From positions 44,306,791-44,370,790 of the forward strand of contig OX638132.1 of NCBI GenBank assembly GCA_951804985.1: a stretch of DNA of 64,000 nt, read 5' to 3'. Made by a program: the position numbers and the translations under genes. Within the stretch, counting starts at the first letter, position 1, and each line of letters begins with the position of its first letter. Source of the DNA: Dryomyza anilis (Eukaryota; Arthropoda; Insecta; Diptera; Dryomyzidae). Under the pieces are notes generated by a model. That model saw only the letters and a list, made by a program, of their open reading frames with translations. It was not told the DNA's origin and made no database searches. Shown here piece after piece: positions 55,440-64,000 of the stretch.

Positions 55440-56880
55440 TTACTTAAATGGCCCATACAACCATGGGTCGGTTTTGGCCGCTGAGATAAAGCCGCGCCAG
55501 TCGTTTCTGCTTTGCGCGCGCTGACGCCAGTTACAAATACCAAGCGTTGTCAGGTTGTCCTCAACTTGGTCTTTCCAACGCAGATTTGGACGCCCTCTTC
55601 TACGCTGTCCACCTTCGAGCCTCGATTCAAGCACCTTCTTAGCTGGAGTGTTTTCATCCATTCGTTCGACATGACCTAGCCAGCGAGGCGCTTGACTATG
55701 TCAATGTCGTCGAATAACTCATACAGCTCATGGTTCATCCTGATTCGATACTCGTTAGCAAAACAGATAGAGCCAAAGATTTTACGGAGAATCTTTCTCT
55801 AGAACGTTCTCAGTACTCGGTGAAGGCCAGCGTCCATGTTTATGCACCATAAAGTAGGATGGGCATGATGAGTGAGTAGAGCGTTATTTTTGTCCGGCGA
55901 GAGAGGGCTCTACATTTCTATTGGCTACTGAGCCCAAAGTAGCAAGAGTTATTCTCCGTTTAATCGCCAGGCTGACGTCGTTGTTGCTGTTGATGCTGGA
56001 TCCCGAATAAACGAAGTACTTCACAATGTCGAACTTGTGGGTGTTAAAATTAGCCTTTTGTCCAAGACGCACGGACTCCTTTCTGCTTGTTGACACAAGG
56101 AACTTCGTCTTGTCCTCGTTCACCACTAGACCCATTCGACGTGACTCTTTCTCCAATCTGGAGAATTCTGCGCTGACTGCTCGTGTGCTCCTGCCAATGA
56201 TATCAATATCATCGGCATATGCGAGCAGCATGACACTTTTGTTGGGGATAGTGCCGCTTTGACGGAGTTCGGCAATAAATTAAAAAAGTCGCACGATAGG
56301 GAGTCACCCTGCCTGAAACCTCGCTCGGTATGAAATGGCTCGGAGAGGACTTTTCCTATTCTCACTGAGCGACGGTCATCCTGCAAATCCTTATAAGTTT
56401 CGCAGGTATACCGAACTCAGACATTGCGGCGTATAATCGTTCCCTTATCGGAGTGTCGAAGGCGGCTTTATAGTCGACTAATAGGTGTTAGGTGTCGATC
56501 TGTTTTTCTACTGTCTTTTTCTGGATTATGTGAAAATCTGGTCTATGGTGGACTTTCCAGGTCTGAAGCCGCACTGATAAGGTCCAATCAGTCTGTTGAC
56601 GATGGGCTTCAGTCTTTCACATAATACGCTCGATAGAATCTTTTATGGGATATTGAGTAGGCTGATCCCATGGTAGTTGGCGCATATAGTGGGATCCCCT
56701 TTCTTTAGTATTGGGCAGAGTACACTGAGGTTCCAGTCACTTGGCATGCTTTCATCCGACCATATTCTGCTTACCAGCTCGTGCATGCTCTCTATTAGCT
56801 CTTCGCTCCTTCGCAGCTCGCGTAGCTCTGACTGCAGGGTGCTAATGGCTGCAGGGCATAGCTACTGACTGCAGGGTGAA
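55440..56880 (-). pseudogene. RTE reverse transcriptase and C-terminal domain, broken
   Basis: Reading down on the minus strand: LINSQYPIKDSI-like and NGISLLNIP-type blocks near 56700-56640, then SEPFHTERGFRQGDSLSCDF (56350-56290), LLAYADDIDIIGRSTRAVSA (catalytic YADD, 56231-56170), RMGLVVNEDKTKFLVSTSRK, and from 55661 MDENTPAKKVLESRLEGGQR followed by RGRPNLRWKDQVEDN. Motif order is normal. At least four frame changes separate the pieces, and short deletions shorten motif A to C. A 30-base duplicated tgactgcagggtg block lies near 56830-56870. Confidence 0.8.
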
Positions 56881-56984
56881 TTTCTCTGCAGTGGCCTCGC
56901 GACACCTCTTCGGCAGCCGTACGCATAGAGCAGGAGACATGGTTTTACTGCGCGCTTATATCATCGAGAGGAGGAGTGCTTTGT

Positions 56985-57923
56985 CTAAGCAGGTGTGAGA
57001 GGCAGGTGAAAGGCTTGCGTTGTCTGTTGTGATTGCAGCTTTCCGACGTCTAGCTTTCTCCGCGTTTGGTTCCGTATGTTCTTCGCAGCGCTTAAGCGTG
57101 TGCGGACCTTGGCTGCTACAAGGTAATGATCCGAGTTTACATTGGCACCTCGGATAGTGCGTACGTCCATCACGCTCGAAGCGTGCCTTCCGTCAATCAC
57201 GACGTGATCAATTTGGTTTCGAGTTTTTTGATCGGGCGACAACCATGTGGCCTTATGGATATCGAATTGTTCGAATCTAGTTCTACTTACTACCATGTTT
57301 CGTGCTGCGGCGAAGTCGATTAGCTTCGTCCCGTTATTGGAAGTGTTGGCATGGAGGCTAAATTTTCCGATTGTGGGACAATAGATGGCTTCTATGCCCA
57401 TCTTGGCGTTAAAATCGCCCAGCACGTTTTTGATATCGTGGCGGGGGCAGCGCTCGTATGCGTTGTCTAGGCGCTCGTAGAAGCGCCCTTTTGTCTCATC
57501 ATCTTTCTCGTTCGTCGGAGCGTGTGCACAAATTAGGCTAATGTTGGAATATTTTGCCTTGATGCGAATTGTTGCCAGTCTTTCGTCCACGGCCGTGAAC
57601 CTAAAGACAATGTGGCGGAGTCTCTTGCCGACCACAAATCCACATCCAAATTCGTGTCTCTCCGCATGGCAGCTGTAGTAGATATCACAGGACGCTCGTT
57701 TCGAGTAGCCCTGTCCCGTCCATCGCATTTTCTGGATTGCGGTGATGTCAGCCTTATATTTTTCGAGGACATCTGCCAGCTGGATAGAGGCAACTTCCCT
57801 ATAAAGGGTCCGGACATTCCAGGTGCATATCCGTAAATCATGGTCCTTAAAACGTTTGCGTGGGTTTTCATCGTGGTAATCGGTCGTTTTCCGAGGCTTC
57901 TTTTTTGTTTTCATTGGGCGCAT
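56985..57923 (-). CDS. RTE endonuclease domain, 312-codon open frame
   Basis: Open from 57923 to 56985, the longest intact non-LTR frame here. N terminus basic (RPMKTKKKPRK), then the APE-like fold: ICTWNVRTLYRE (Asn), ITAIQKMRWTGQG, HEFGCGFVVGKRL, ISLICAHAPTNEKDDETKG, NVLGDFNAKMGIEAIYC (Asp/Asn), IDHVVIDGRH, and NSDHYLVAAKVRTRL with the catalytic SDH intact. The Glu of the usual IQEVRW block is Lys (IQKMRW), which should abolish nicking activity. The frame stops at LPLTPA, just before the RT region, so it is separated from RT by a lesion. Confidence 0.85.
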   Translation of the reverse strand: MRPMKTKKKPRKTTDYHDENPRKRFKDHDLRICTWNVRTLYREVASIQLADVLEKYKADITAIQKMRWTGQGYSKRASCDIYYSCHAERHEFGCGFVVGKRLRHIVFRFTAVDERLATIRIKAKYSNISLICAHAPTNEKDDETKGRFYERLDNAYERCPRHDIKNVLGDFNAKMGIEAIYCPTIGKFSLHANTSNNGTKLIDFAAARNMVVSRTRFEQFDIHKATWLSPDQKTRNQIDHVVIDGRHASSVMDVRTIRGANVNSDHYLVAAKVRTRLSAAKNIRNQTRRKLDVGKLQSQQTTQAFHLPLTPA

Positions 57924-57935
57924 AGTTTTTTACCT

Positions 57936-58210
57936 TGGTGGGACCTAATATGATGTTAATAAATATGGCATATTGCACATATGTAAAGTAATTATATGTA
58001 GCAACTCTGCTAACAAACCATAAGATACTAAATAGTAGCTTGTTTTATTTCGACATGGAAATGGTTTCAAAAAATATTGTTGAGATTCCGACGTTTTTTC
58101 AACAAACATCATTTAATTTCATTTTTAACATTTGTTCAACTAGTTTTATGATTTTGTATTATTGTAAGTTGTTTAAATAAATATAATAAATAGCCACTAA
58201 AGCTAAATTG
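57936..58210. other. Spacer, possible LTR of Gypsy C
   Basis: tgtagcaactctgctaac at 57997 to aaagctaaa at 58207 could be a 5' LTR because a primer-site-like sequence follows, but the canonical CA end and a second copy were not found. Confidence 0.3.
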
Positions 58211-58220
58211 GTGACCCTGG
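58208..58220 (+). promoter_or_regulatory. Possible primer-binding site of Gypsy C
   Basis: ttggtgaccctgg, the TTGGTGACCC form seen in many insect Gypsy elements, upstream of Gypsy-type gag. Confidence 0.45.
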
Positions 58221-58314
58221 CAAGTTTTTGTTCACAAAGCAGAACCGGCTTTCGATCACTCGCTCACACAAAAGAACATAATATTTCGTAATCAATACCC
58301 CCAAATTAAAAGAT

Positions 58315-58810
58315 GCTCAAAATGAGCAATAAGACTCAGGCTTACATATCGCATCAACCGCAATACCACGTTTGAATCCACCTGATATGGCTACTACAAA
58401 TTTAGAAGCATATTTCATGTCTCTGGAGTGCTGGTTCCCTGCGTCAAGTGACTCTTAAAAATACAACATGGTAATGGCGCAAATTGATCGCATTGCACAC
58501 TATCATTGACGCCAGTCCGACGCAAAGTAAGTACTGCTATATCAAAAACCTTACAGCGTATTTCACCGATAGCCAGCAGAGCCGATTGCAGTGTGTATTG
58601 TACGATATAGGTGACATGAAACCCAGTGAGCTATTCAACGAAATGCGAAGAACAGCAGGTACCTTATTTGGAGATCCTGTATTTCTCGATTTATGGGAAT
58701 CGAGATTGCCATCGCACGCACAGGCTGCAGTTATTGAGAAACTAACAATTGCTGATGCAATTGTTGAATGTATGGCGCTCAACAACGTTAAGACTGTTCC
58801 AGTGATCTAA
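58315..58810 (+). pseudogene. Gypsy C gag fragment (DUF7041-like)
   Basis: An early part in a broken frame (PPDMATTNLEAYFMSLECWF, about 58380-58440) precedes a 108-codon frame (58484-58810): TIIDASPTQSKYCYIKNLTA, QQSRLQCVLYDIGDMKPSEL, FNEMRRTAGTLFGDPVFLD, then LPSHAQAAVIEKLTIADAIV. The FTDSQQSRLQ/GDMKPSEL and LPSHAQA pattern is typical of the Gag domain found in one large group of insect Gypsy elements. At least one frameshift. The zinc knuckle is missing because other repeats follow. Confidence 0.7.
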
Positions 58811-58845
58811 AACAGATAGCGAACGGCAAGTCTTAATCTGTAAAT

Positions 58846-58876
58846 CTTGACTCGATTCATTCTGAATCGAGTCAAG
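58846..58876. repeat. Perfect hairpin, 14-bp stem
   Basis: CTTGACTCGATTCA pairs with TGAATCGAGTCAAG around a 3-base loop (ttc), just after the Gypsy C gag fragment. Confidence 0.75.
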
Positions 58877-59010
58877 CAATGTTTCCATTGGTATCACACC
58901 GCATTCAGCGAGTGTGCACGTCGATACAGGCAGCCGTGTGTTCAGAGTCAGCATTATGACAGTCACTCATATCGTGGAAATTCATTGATATTTACCTAGT
59001 GGATATTTGC

Positions 59011-59367
59011 TGTTGCTAAATATTAATTGCTAAATATTAAAATAATATTAAATGCATTAATATTGTTGTTAAAACAAAACGTGAATGATGTTGCTTTGAT
59101 GACACACTTTTTTGTCGTTTCCAAAATAAGCGGCGACAATTTACTTAGTCAGTAACTATAAACTATAAACCAGCAGCGTCAAGTTGGTAGCTTGAAGAAA
59201 ATGAGCACGTGGTTTGTTAACAAAGATGACTTCAATTCAATGACTTCGCGATGACCTAATTTCAATGTAATCGCGGGTTGCTAATTATGTAAGAGTTGCT
59301 TTCACGGTCAGCGTTAAGAACTCGAGTTGCGGATCGAACTTGAGTTCCTTACGGAACTTGTGATTGG
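59011..59367 (+). repeat. Direct repeat, copy 1 (partner 62367-62714)
   Basis: About 350 bp, roughly 90% alike by eye. It begins tgttgctaaatattaattgc and runs through tgacacacttttttgtcgtt, ccagcagcgtcaagttg, gacttcgcgatg and gagttgctttcacggtca to gtgattg. Because each copy flanks different Gypsy C parts (gag here, RT beyond the second), they could be LTR-like or internal repeats of that element. Confidence 0.75.
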
Positions 59368-59384
59368 TTAGAATAAGGATTGAA

Positions 59385-59535
59385 ACCTAAACGAATAACA
59401 GATTCGATTTCGGTTTTGGTTTTCTTACTCGTTTCGGTTACGGTTACAGTTTCTGTTTTAAGTTTTTATAACGAAACGGTTTCGGTATACCGGTTCCAAA
59501 TTACGCTTTCGGTTTTGATTTCGGTTTTTGTATGA
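59385..59535. repeat. Degenerate TTTCGGT-rich simple repeat
   Basis: Repeats of tttcggt / tttcggttttgg / ttacggttac run for about 150 bases with drift and one interruption (ccggttccaaattacgc). A G/T-rich strand bias is visible over the whole block. Confidence 0.6.
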
Positions 59536-59565
59536 AAGTTATTTTTTGTCCATATTGTCGTGAAA

Positions 59566-60272
59566 AAAAACCAGTTGGGAAGGTTAGATTACATAGGAAA
59601 TTTTAAAATTGGTAATATTATGATAGTTAGAGTTATCCAAATTATTGTCGATCTAAGCCGACTATAAATACCCTACACATATGTGTGGTTACCACTCAAA
59701 GTTGCGGTTTGAGTTATATTCGTCACCAGGGTACACGAATCCTGAAAATAATTACAAAATTTCAATCGCTAAAGAATTTCCATTCATTTGATAACCATAT
59801 TTACAAATGGGTAGGTGTACCGAATTTCTTTTTTTTTGGGAACCACAAGTCGTATCGGCGGAAAACAGTATTTTCATGTATTTGAGCATGACTTCAATAT
59901 ATATTTGACCAAAAAAGTTTATCTAAGCACGTATACAGTAAAATTGATCTGTAGATGTAAGTTTAATATGAGGTATTTGAATATAACTTATCAAATCACA
60001 GTTCACAATGGACCGATATGCGATCTGCCGATTTTTTCGCACATACAGCGTAGGTATATAAGTAATCTAAATTATGAGTTTCATTTATCTAACTCTTCAA
60101 TTGTTTAAGTAGTAGGGATTTCAACAGACAGATGGACATCGCTAAATCGACTCAGGAGGTCATGCTGATCAAGAATATATATACTTTTCCATACCGGAGA
60201 TGCTTCCTTCTGGGTGTTACAAACGGCGTACTAAACTGAATATTCCCTTTCACTCTTAGTGTAGTGTATACA
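59566..60272 (+). mobile_element. INE-1/DINE-like interspersed repeat, copy 2
   Basis: Colinear with 12013-12714: cagttgggaaggttagat, ctaagccgactataaatacc, aatgggtaggtgtaccgaat, atcgctaaatcgactcagga, and the 3' hairpin block attcccttt...gtagtgtat with one arm mutated. The multi-unit GACGGACA run of copy 1 is reduced here to acagatggacat. Confidence 0.65.
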
Positions 60273-60599
60273 AATATACTAATACAAGTACCAAATAAAA
60301 AATCACTATAAATCTAGTAATGCGGACGAGACTATTTAATAATCAATTCAACGAGATTGACTTTATTTTTCTTTTTTTGTTAATATATTTTATGGGCTCT
60401 TTTGTTCTGATAATTTTTTAATGCAAATAAAAGATTTTATTCCATCACCGACGTTTTTGTGTTTTTTTTTTTTCAGGGATTTTGATTGAATAAGTCTAGT
60501 TTTACATTTGTCAAGTTTTAAATTTTAAATACAAAACATAGTCAAGAATGTGTCAAAGTTTTTCTATTAAAACTTGAATCTCATAAAAAATATATATAT
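60273..60599. other. AT-rich spacer, no gene
   Basis: AT-rich DNA with a few T runs. Confidence 0.4.
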
Positions 60600-61128
60600 T
60601 GTTACGAAAATTCAGTCTACGGAAAACTGTTCTACGAGTTCGTATCGCTGGATTCTGTACAAAATAAAAACACAATAATATTTGGTTTTAACTAGTATTA
60701 ATTAACTTTATTTACTTAAATAACAACTTAATAAAAATCATTTATAATCACTGTTGTATTACTACAATTTATCTTTACAATGTTCGCTCACGAGATGTAC
60801 TAGTTCACTATCAAATCACAACTGAAGTGCTGTACCTCTGATGCGGCTCACTTATATACTGCATGCATCAGTTCGACACGTTTCGACAAGCTTCGACTTG
60901 TTTCGAGAACCTTCTACTCATTTCGTGAATGACGCTGCTATTGGCATCTCATTCGCACTCATGTGTTTTAATGCGCTGATCTTCCATCTCTTTCTCGCAC
61001 ACTGCCTCAGTGCGCTGAATGATCTTCCGTCTCTTTCTAACACATGCTTAGTGCGCTAAATTGTCTTGCGTCTCATTAATTATTGTTGATTGTTTGCACT
61101 ATGAGGCAAATTACATCTTTTCGTAACC
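60600..61128 (-). repeat. LTR of Gypsy A copy 2
   Basis: TGTTACGAAA at 60600 and, at the inner end, atcttttcgtaac with the final base changed. 529 bp, close to the 479-bp LTR of copy 1 apart from small indels. The TATA box equivalent is near 60850. A 13-bp block (caatgccctccac) present in copy 3 is missing at the inner junction. Confidence 0.85.
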
Positions 61129-61700
61129 TAAATCTGTTCGTCTCGAACAGATGTTAATACTCTCTCTCTCTGTATTGCGTCAACCTTTCTATATGTACGA
61201 CTTTAATTTTTCGTCTGACGCCTTTAGTATTCTGAATCCGATACACAATGTCATAAGTCGTTTTAATTATCTTGTACTGTCCTTCCCTGTGTGTTTGCAG
61301 CTTAGGGTTTAACCATTTCATTCGTTGCTGGCTACAAAGCATAACTAGATCTCCTTCCTTAAATCCTTCAGAGTTCGCTCTCAAGTCGTAGCTAGACTTC
61401 ATCCTTTCACTTGCAATTTGTATACTTTGCCTTAAAGACTGATGTAACTCGTCTCGGTCTTCACTTTTCTTCTTACGCAAAACACTTTTTGGAATCGGCT
61501 TTTGCCCATCCATTTCAGTACGTTAGCAAGGTGATCCTACGTTGTATTTTTATCTTACCGCAACTTCTGACGGGTTTTCTTTTTGCGGATACACATTGCT
61601 TACATCTGTGAATCCAATAGGCGATTGACTTCAGATATCCGACCTAATAGAAATATTTTCTGACTTCTTCAATTGTTTTATTAATGCTCAAGTGACATCC
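61129..61700 (-). pseudogene. Gypsy A integrase C-terminal region
   Basis: The frame from 61513 down to 61154 gives MDGQKPIPKSVLRKKKSEDR, QSIQIASERMKSSYDLRANS, GDLVMLCSQQRMKWLNPKLQ and VHIERLTQYREREY. This is the region after the DDE core plus the SH3-like C-terminal fold, and the longest intact stretch of integrase in family A. The DDE core is missing: 61520-61640 is degraded sequence that goes directly to the zinc-binding domain. The stop is adjacent to the polypurine region. Confidence 0.8.
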
Positions 61701-61961
61701 ATTGGATCCACAGTGGCATTTCAGTACTATCGCTTTTATTTTTGACTTGGGAACAACAATTAAATTTCGTGCAGATCTGCCATTTTCAGTTTCCCACACA
61801 CGGTACAAACAACCATTTTGTAGCTTCAGGCTTTGCCACTGCGCCCAATAAGCCCTGCTTATTGGACTGTAAGATGCTAACACTTTCCATAACTGCTTGT
61901 TCGTCTTTTCTTCTTCCGTCGAGCATTCTCTGGATTCCTTTTTACACACTCGTGCCAACAC
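61640..61961 (-). pseudogene. Gypsy A gag/linker/integrase zinc-binding fusion
   Basis: The frame 61961 down to 61644 reads LARVCKKESRECSTEEEKTN, then directly LASYSPISRAYWAQWQSLKL, NGCLYRVWETENG and GCHLSINKTIEEVRKYFY, the histidine-containing half of the integrase zinc finger. The gag-side peptide is followed by linker sequence with no protease, RT or RNase H between. The join is close to, but not identical with, that of copies 1 and 3. Confidence 0.8.
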
Positions 61962-62205
61962 AGTGCCTGAATTACCACGATGTCCCCTGGTGTTATTTTG
62001 GGTATCTTCAGATATCTTTCACGATAGTCGCGTTTTCCGCAATTGTAGCATTTACCTTTCAATTGTGTGTTGGCAGCATAATGTTCGGATTTAACGCTGG
62101 CTTTGAACGCTCTACTTACTCCTTGACATAAATTTTCTCTCTCCTCATATAGTACACGTTTCTCCAACTCTGGTCGGCACAATGTAGACGCTGTGGTGAC
62201 CTGCT
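61877..62205 (-). pseudogene. Gypsy A gag C terminus with zinc knuckle
   Basis: Frame 62182-61877: CRPELEKRVLYEERENLCQG, then GKCYNCGKRDYRERYLK, a Cys/Cys/.../His-type knuckle degraded at its last residues (the His and final Cys have changed). Capsid sequence lies to the right and is cut at about 62205. Confidence 0.7.
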
Positions 62206-62210
62206 TTTCA

Positions 62211-62350
62211 CAGTGCGTGTTATATTTGTACTCAAAGTGGTGGGACCTACAGTTTATTTCCGAATCGAAACGGCGGGTGAGAGCTTTTCATAGGCAATGT
62301 TTACTCTCGTAGGTTTGACATTTACTGCCGAAAGGTGGGGCTAACAACAG
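62211..62350 (-). mobile_element. SINE fragment (minus strand), middle part
   Basis: gtgcgtgttatatttgtact, caaagtggtgggacctacag, tgagagcttttcataggcaa and actctcgtaggtttgaca, then ggggctaacaacagccc. The tail-proximal and head-proximal ends are missing. Confidence 0.75.
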
Positions 62351-62366
62351 CCCCATGCTAAGCCCC

Positions 62367-62714
62367 TGTTGCTAAATAGTAATTGCTAAATATTAAAATA
62401 ATATTAATTGATTTTTGTTATTGTTGTTAAAACAAAATGTGAATGATGTTGGTTTGACGACACACTTTTTTGTCGTTGCCAAAATAAGCGGCTACAATTT
62501 ACTTAGTCAGCAATTGTAACTATAAACCAGCAGCGTCAAGTTGCTAGCTTGAAGAAAATAAGCACGTGGTGCCATATGACTTTAATTCAATGACTTCGCG
62601 ATGGCCTAATTTCAATGTCATCACGGGTTGCTGATTATGCAAGAGTTGCTTTCACGGTCATCGTTAAGAAATCGAGTTGTGGATCGAACTTGAGTTTACG
62701 GAACTAGTGATTGT
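62367..62714 (+). repeat. Direct repeat, copy 2 (partner 59011-59367)
   Basis: Same blocks in the same order as 59011-59367 and the same start (tgttgctaaata). Differs by scattered substitutions and small indels, e.g. cacgtggtgcc versus cacgtggtttg. Confidence 0.75.
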
Positions 62715-63124
62715 CCAAAATTATATTTCTAGGCAGATATGTAGGCAGTGATATAACAATAAAGAAGTACGAAATTAAATACAAAAAAGAAGATGAAGTA
62801 ATTGTCCTTATTTAACAGGAAATAGGGACTTTTAACACGTGTACATCCCAGCGTCCATCATCAAACAACCAATACTGACGCCAATTAGCTGATTCTGCAC
62901 TGGGATTTGATTCCGCTACATCTGGATTTTTTCGTCTGAAGGTATCTCGAAAGTTTGTATGTACATTGTGATTGCAGATGTAACACCCAGTATCAAAAGA
63001 GCTGATTTCATTCGACTTATCGACAACACAACAGCGCTTAAGCCGGAACACTCGCTTTAATAAACTCAATTTTAATTCGAACCTTTAATCAAAAAAGTCC
63101 ATATGCTATGCTTCCCTCCGAATT
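62715..63124. other. Spacer between repeat and Gypsy C pol
   Basis: A minus-strand 85-codon frame (62812-63069) with FDTGCYICNHNVHTNF has Cys/His residues but no complete zinc motif and is not assigned. No other gene recognised. Confidence 0.35.
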
Positions 63125-63660
63125 TCGATAACACAACTTGCATCTGTTGGAAAAACTTCTATCGTTCATCGCATCGAGACTTCTGACCAGCCTCTTTTCG
63201 CACGTACTAGACGATTCTCACCGGAAAAACTATCCGCAGTTCGTTCCGAGTGTGAAAAGTTTATGGAGCTCAGCATTTGCAGACTATCTAGCAGCAACTA
63301 GTCAAGTCCACTGCATATGGTTAAAAAGCCGATGGAACTTCGCGACCATGTGCCTTAAACGCCATTACAATTCCTGACAGATACCCATTGTCATATTTGC
63401 AGGATTTTTACAAAGATCGACTTGCAAAAGGCTTTCCACCAGGTCCCTATGCACCCAGAGGACATTGAAAAAACAGCAATAACAACTCAATTTGGTATAT
63501 TTAAGTTCGTGTAAATGACGTTTGGACTTCGAAATGCAGCGCAAACCTTTCAACGTCTGGTACATGAGGTGGTACGAGGATTCGATTTTGTTTTTTCATA
63601 CATGTGCATTGCTTCTACATTAGATGAAGAACACTATCGTCATTTACGCACTTAATTAAT
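63125..63660 (+). pseudogene. Gypsy C reverse transcriptase, broken
   Basis: From about 63150 the frames give IHRIETSDQPLFARTRRFSP, EKLSAVRSECEKFMEL and SSPLHMVKKPMELRDHV, then from about 63400 [55 protein letters not shown]. The catalytic-motif block (YxDD) is lost: the sequence reads YMCIASTLDEEHYRHL, with the Asp pair replaced or deleted. Three frames are needed and a TAA interrupts near 63512. Order and wording are those of Gypsy RT, and the same element probably includes the gag at 58315. Confidence 0.8.
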
Positions 63661-64000
63661 TATTTGGCTATTACAACTCATGATGGGTTTCTGCCGCAGC
63701 AATTACCCCTCGCCAGTCGCTTCTACATTGCGCGCGCTGGCCCCAGTTTTGCACTCCATGTATTGTCAGGTTGTCTCGCACATGGTCGCTCCACCGGAGA
63801 TTCGGACGCCTTCTCCTACGTTGACCACCACTGGGTACAGAATTTAACACCTTTTTGCTGGAGCTCTTTCATTTATTTTTCGGCTAATCTCCAGACTGAC
63901 ATTGTTTTCTAATAAACGAAGTCCTTCACAACACGAAGTGTACGTTGTCAAAAGTGACGTATTGACTCTTTGTTTGTTGACACCAGTTACTTCGTCTTGT
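63661..64000 (-). mobile_element. RTE-clade fragment running off the window end
   Basis: Minus-strand relative of 55450-55800: cctcgccagtcgcttctaca, ttgcgcgcgctggcccc, tgtattgtcaggttgtc, gattcggacgcc(ttctcctac) and so on parallel the C-terminal end of RTE RT. Diverged from the other two copies, and it continues past base 64000. Confidence 0.7.

Larger units (their letters stand above)
55433..57935 (-). mobile_element. RTE-clade non-LTR element (minus strand)
   Basis: Minus-strand element with endonuclease, RT motifs and C terminus, ending in the AAGT-type tail (seen on the plus strand as attacttacttacttaaat at about 55430-55447). It is 2.5 kb, shorter than a typical RTE of 3.2-3.5 kb, so about 0.7 kb has been lost, and there are several frame breaks. 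Close relative of the plus-strand copy at 49840. Confidence 0.85.
60600..62205 (-). mobile_element. Gypsy family A, copy 2 (minus strand)
   Basis: LTR 60600-61128 (3' LTR on this strand) followed to the right by integrase C terminus, integrase zinc-binding region and the end of gag. The element is cut at about 62205 by SINE sequence. Like copies 1 and 3 it lacks protease, RT and RNase H. Confidence 0.85.

Noticed and set aside
62812..63069. Cys/His-rich 85-codon minus-strand frame as a zinc-finger gene
   Set aside because: Only CYIC plus scattered residues; incomplete for THAP, BED or CCHC, no exon context.

Overview
The window looks like a transposon-dense, AT-rich stretch of an insect nuclear genome, most likely a higher fly (Brachycera). 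The clues are Copia elements primed by a half initiator-Met tRNA, BEL/Pao and Gypsy LTR elements, RTE and Loa/I-type non-LTR elements, INE-1/DINE-like repeats, a tRNA-derived SINE present in many copies, and short TIR elements (MITEs). No bacterial operon, rRNA gene, bona fide tRNA gene or CRISPR array is visible. No confident host gene was found. One 63-bp segment on the minus strand (24205-24267) has the look of a host last exon and is the only candidate.

Layout. 1-6635: AT-rich spacer with a recent 380-bp tandem duplication, a Harbinger-like MITE, a SINE piece and a small internally deleted Copia element (3207-4673). 6640-11429: two internally deleted Gypsy elements (family A copy 1; family B with both LTRs). 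11684-18541: SINE, INE-like repeat, a 0.85-kb TIR element and a complex inverted-repeat region with a long TA tract. 18811-20415: 5'-truncated Loa/I-type non-LTR element. 22292-23600: a SINE split by a 1.15-kb TIR element that itself holds a Harbinger-like MITE. 25800-28993: minus-strand Gypsy A copy 3 abutting a plus-strand I-type RNase H fragment. 29300-34500: SINE pieces, an INE-like fragment and an odd zone of degenerate minisatellites between direct repeats. 34787-36849: non-autonomous hAT-like element with an 8-bp target duplication and SINE copies inside it.

37032-43028 is the best-preserved coding element, a complete BEL/Pao copy (LTRs, 5-bp target duplication, gag, protease, RT, RNase H, integrase) with scattered stops and frameshifts. 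43330-46040 is a second Copia, cut off after RT. 46265-53988 is a minus-strand Loa-type element with both ends and a 19-bp imperfect target duplication; it is split by a plus-strand RTE (about 49840-51783) and a plus-strand CR1/Jockey-like 3' fragment (about 52200-53027). 55433-57935 is a minus-strand RTE. 58000-64000 holds pieces of a third Gypsy family (gag at 58.5 kb, RT at 63.4 kb) separated by a 350-bp direct-repeat pair, a second INE-like copy, Gypsy A copy 2 (minus) and a SINE; the window ends inside another RTE fragment.

Every mobile-element reading frame seen is interrupted or deleted except the BEL gag, which is open for 544 codons. The genes therefore do not work together as a pathway; the window is a record of nested insertions. 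Relative ages can be read from it: the SINE and Loa copies are older than the elements inside them, while the 380-bp duplication (about two substitutions) and the Family B LTR pair (about six differences in 234 bp) are comparatively young.
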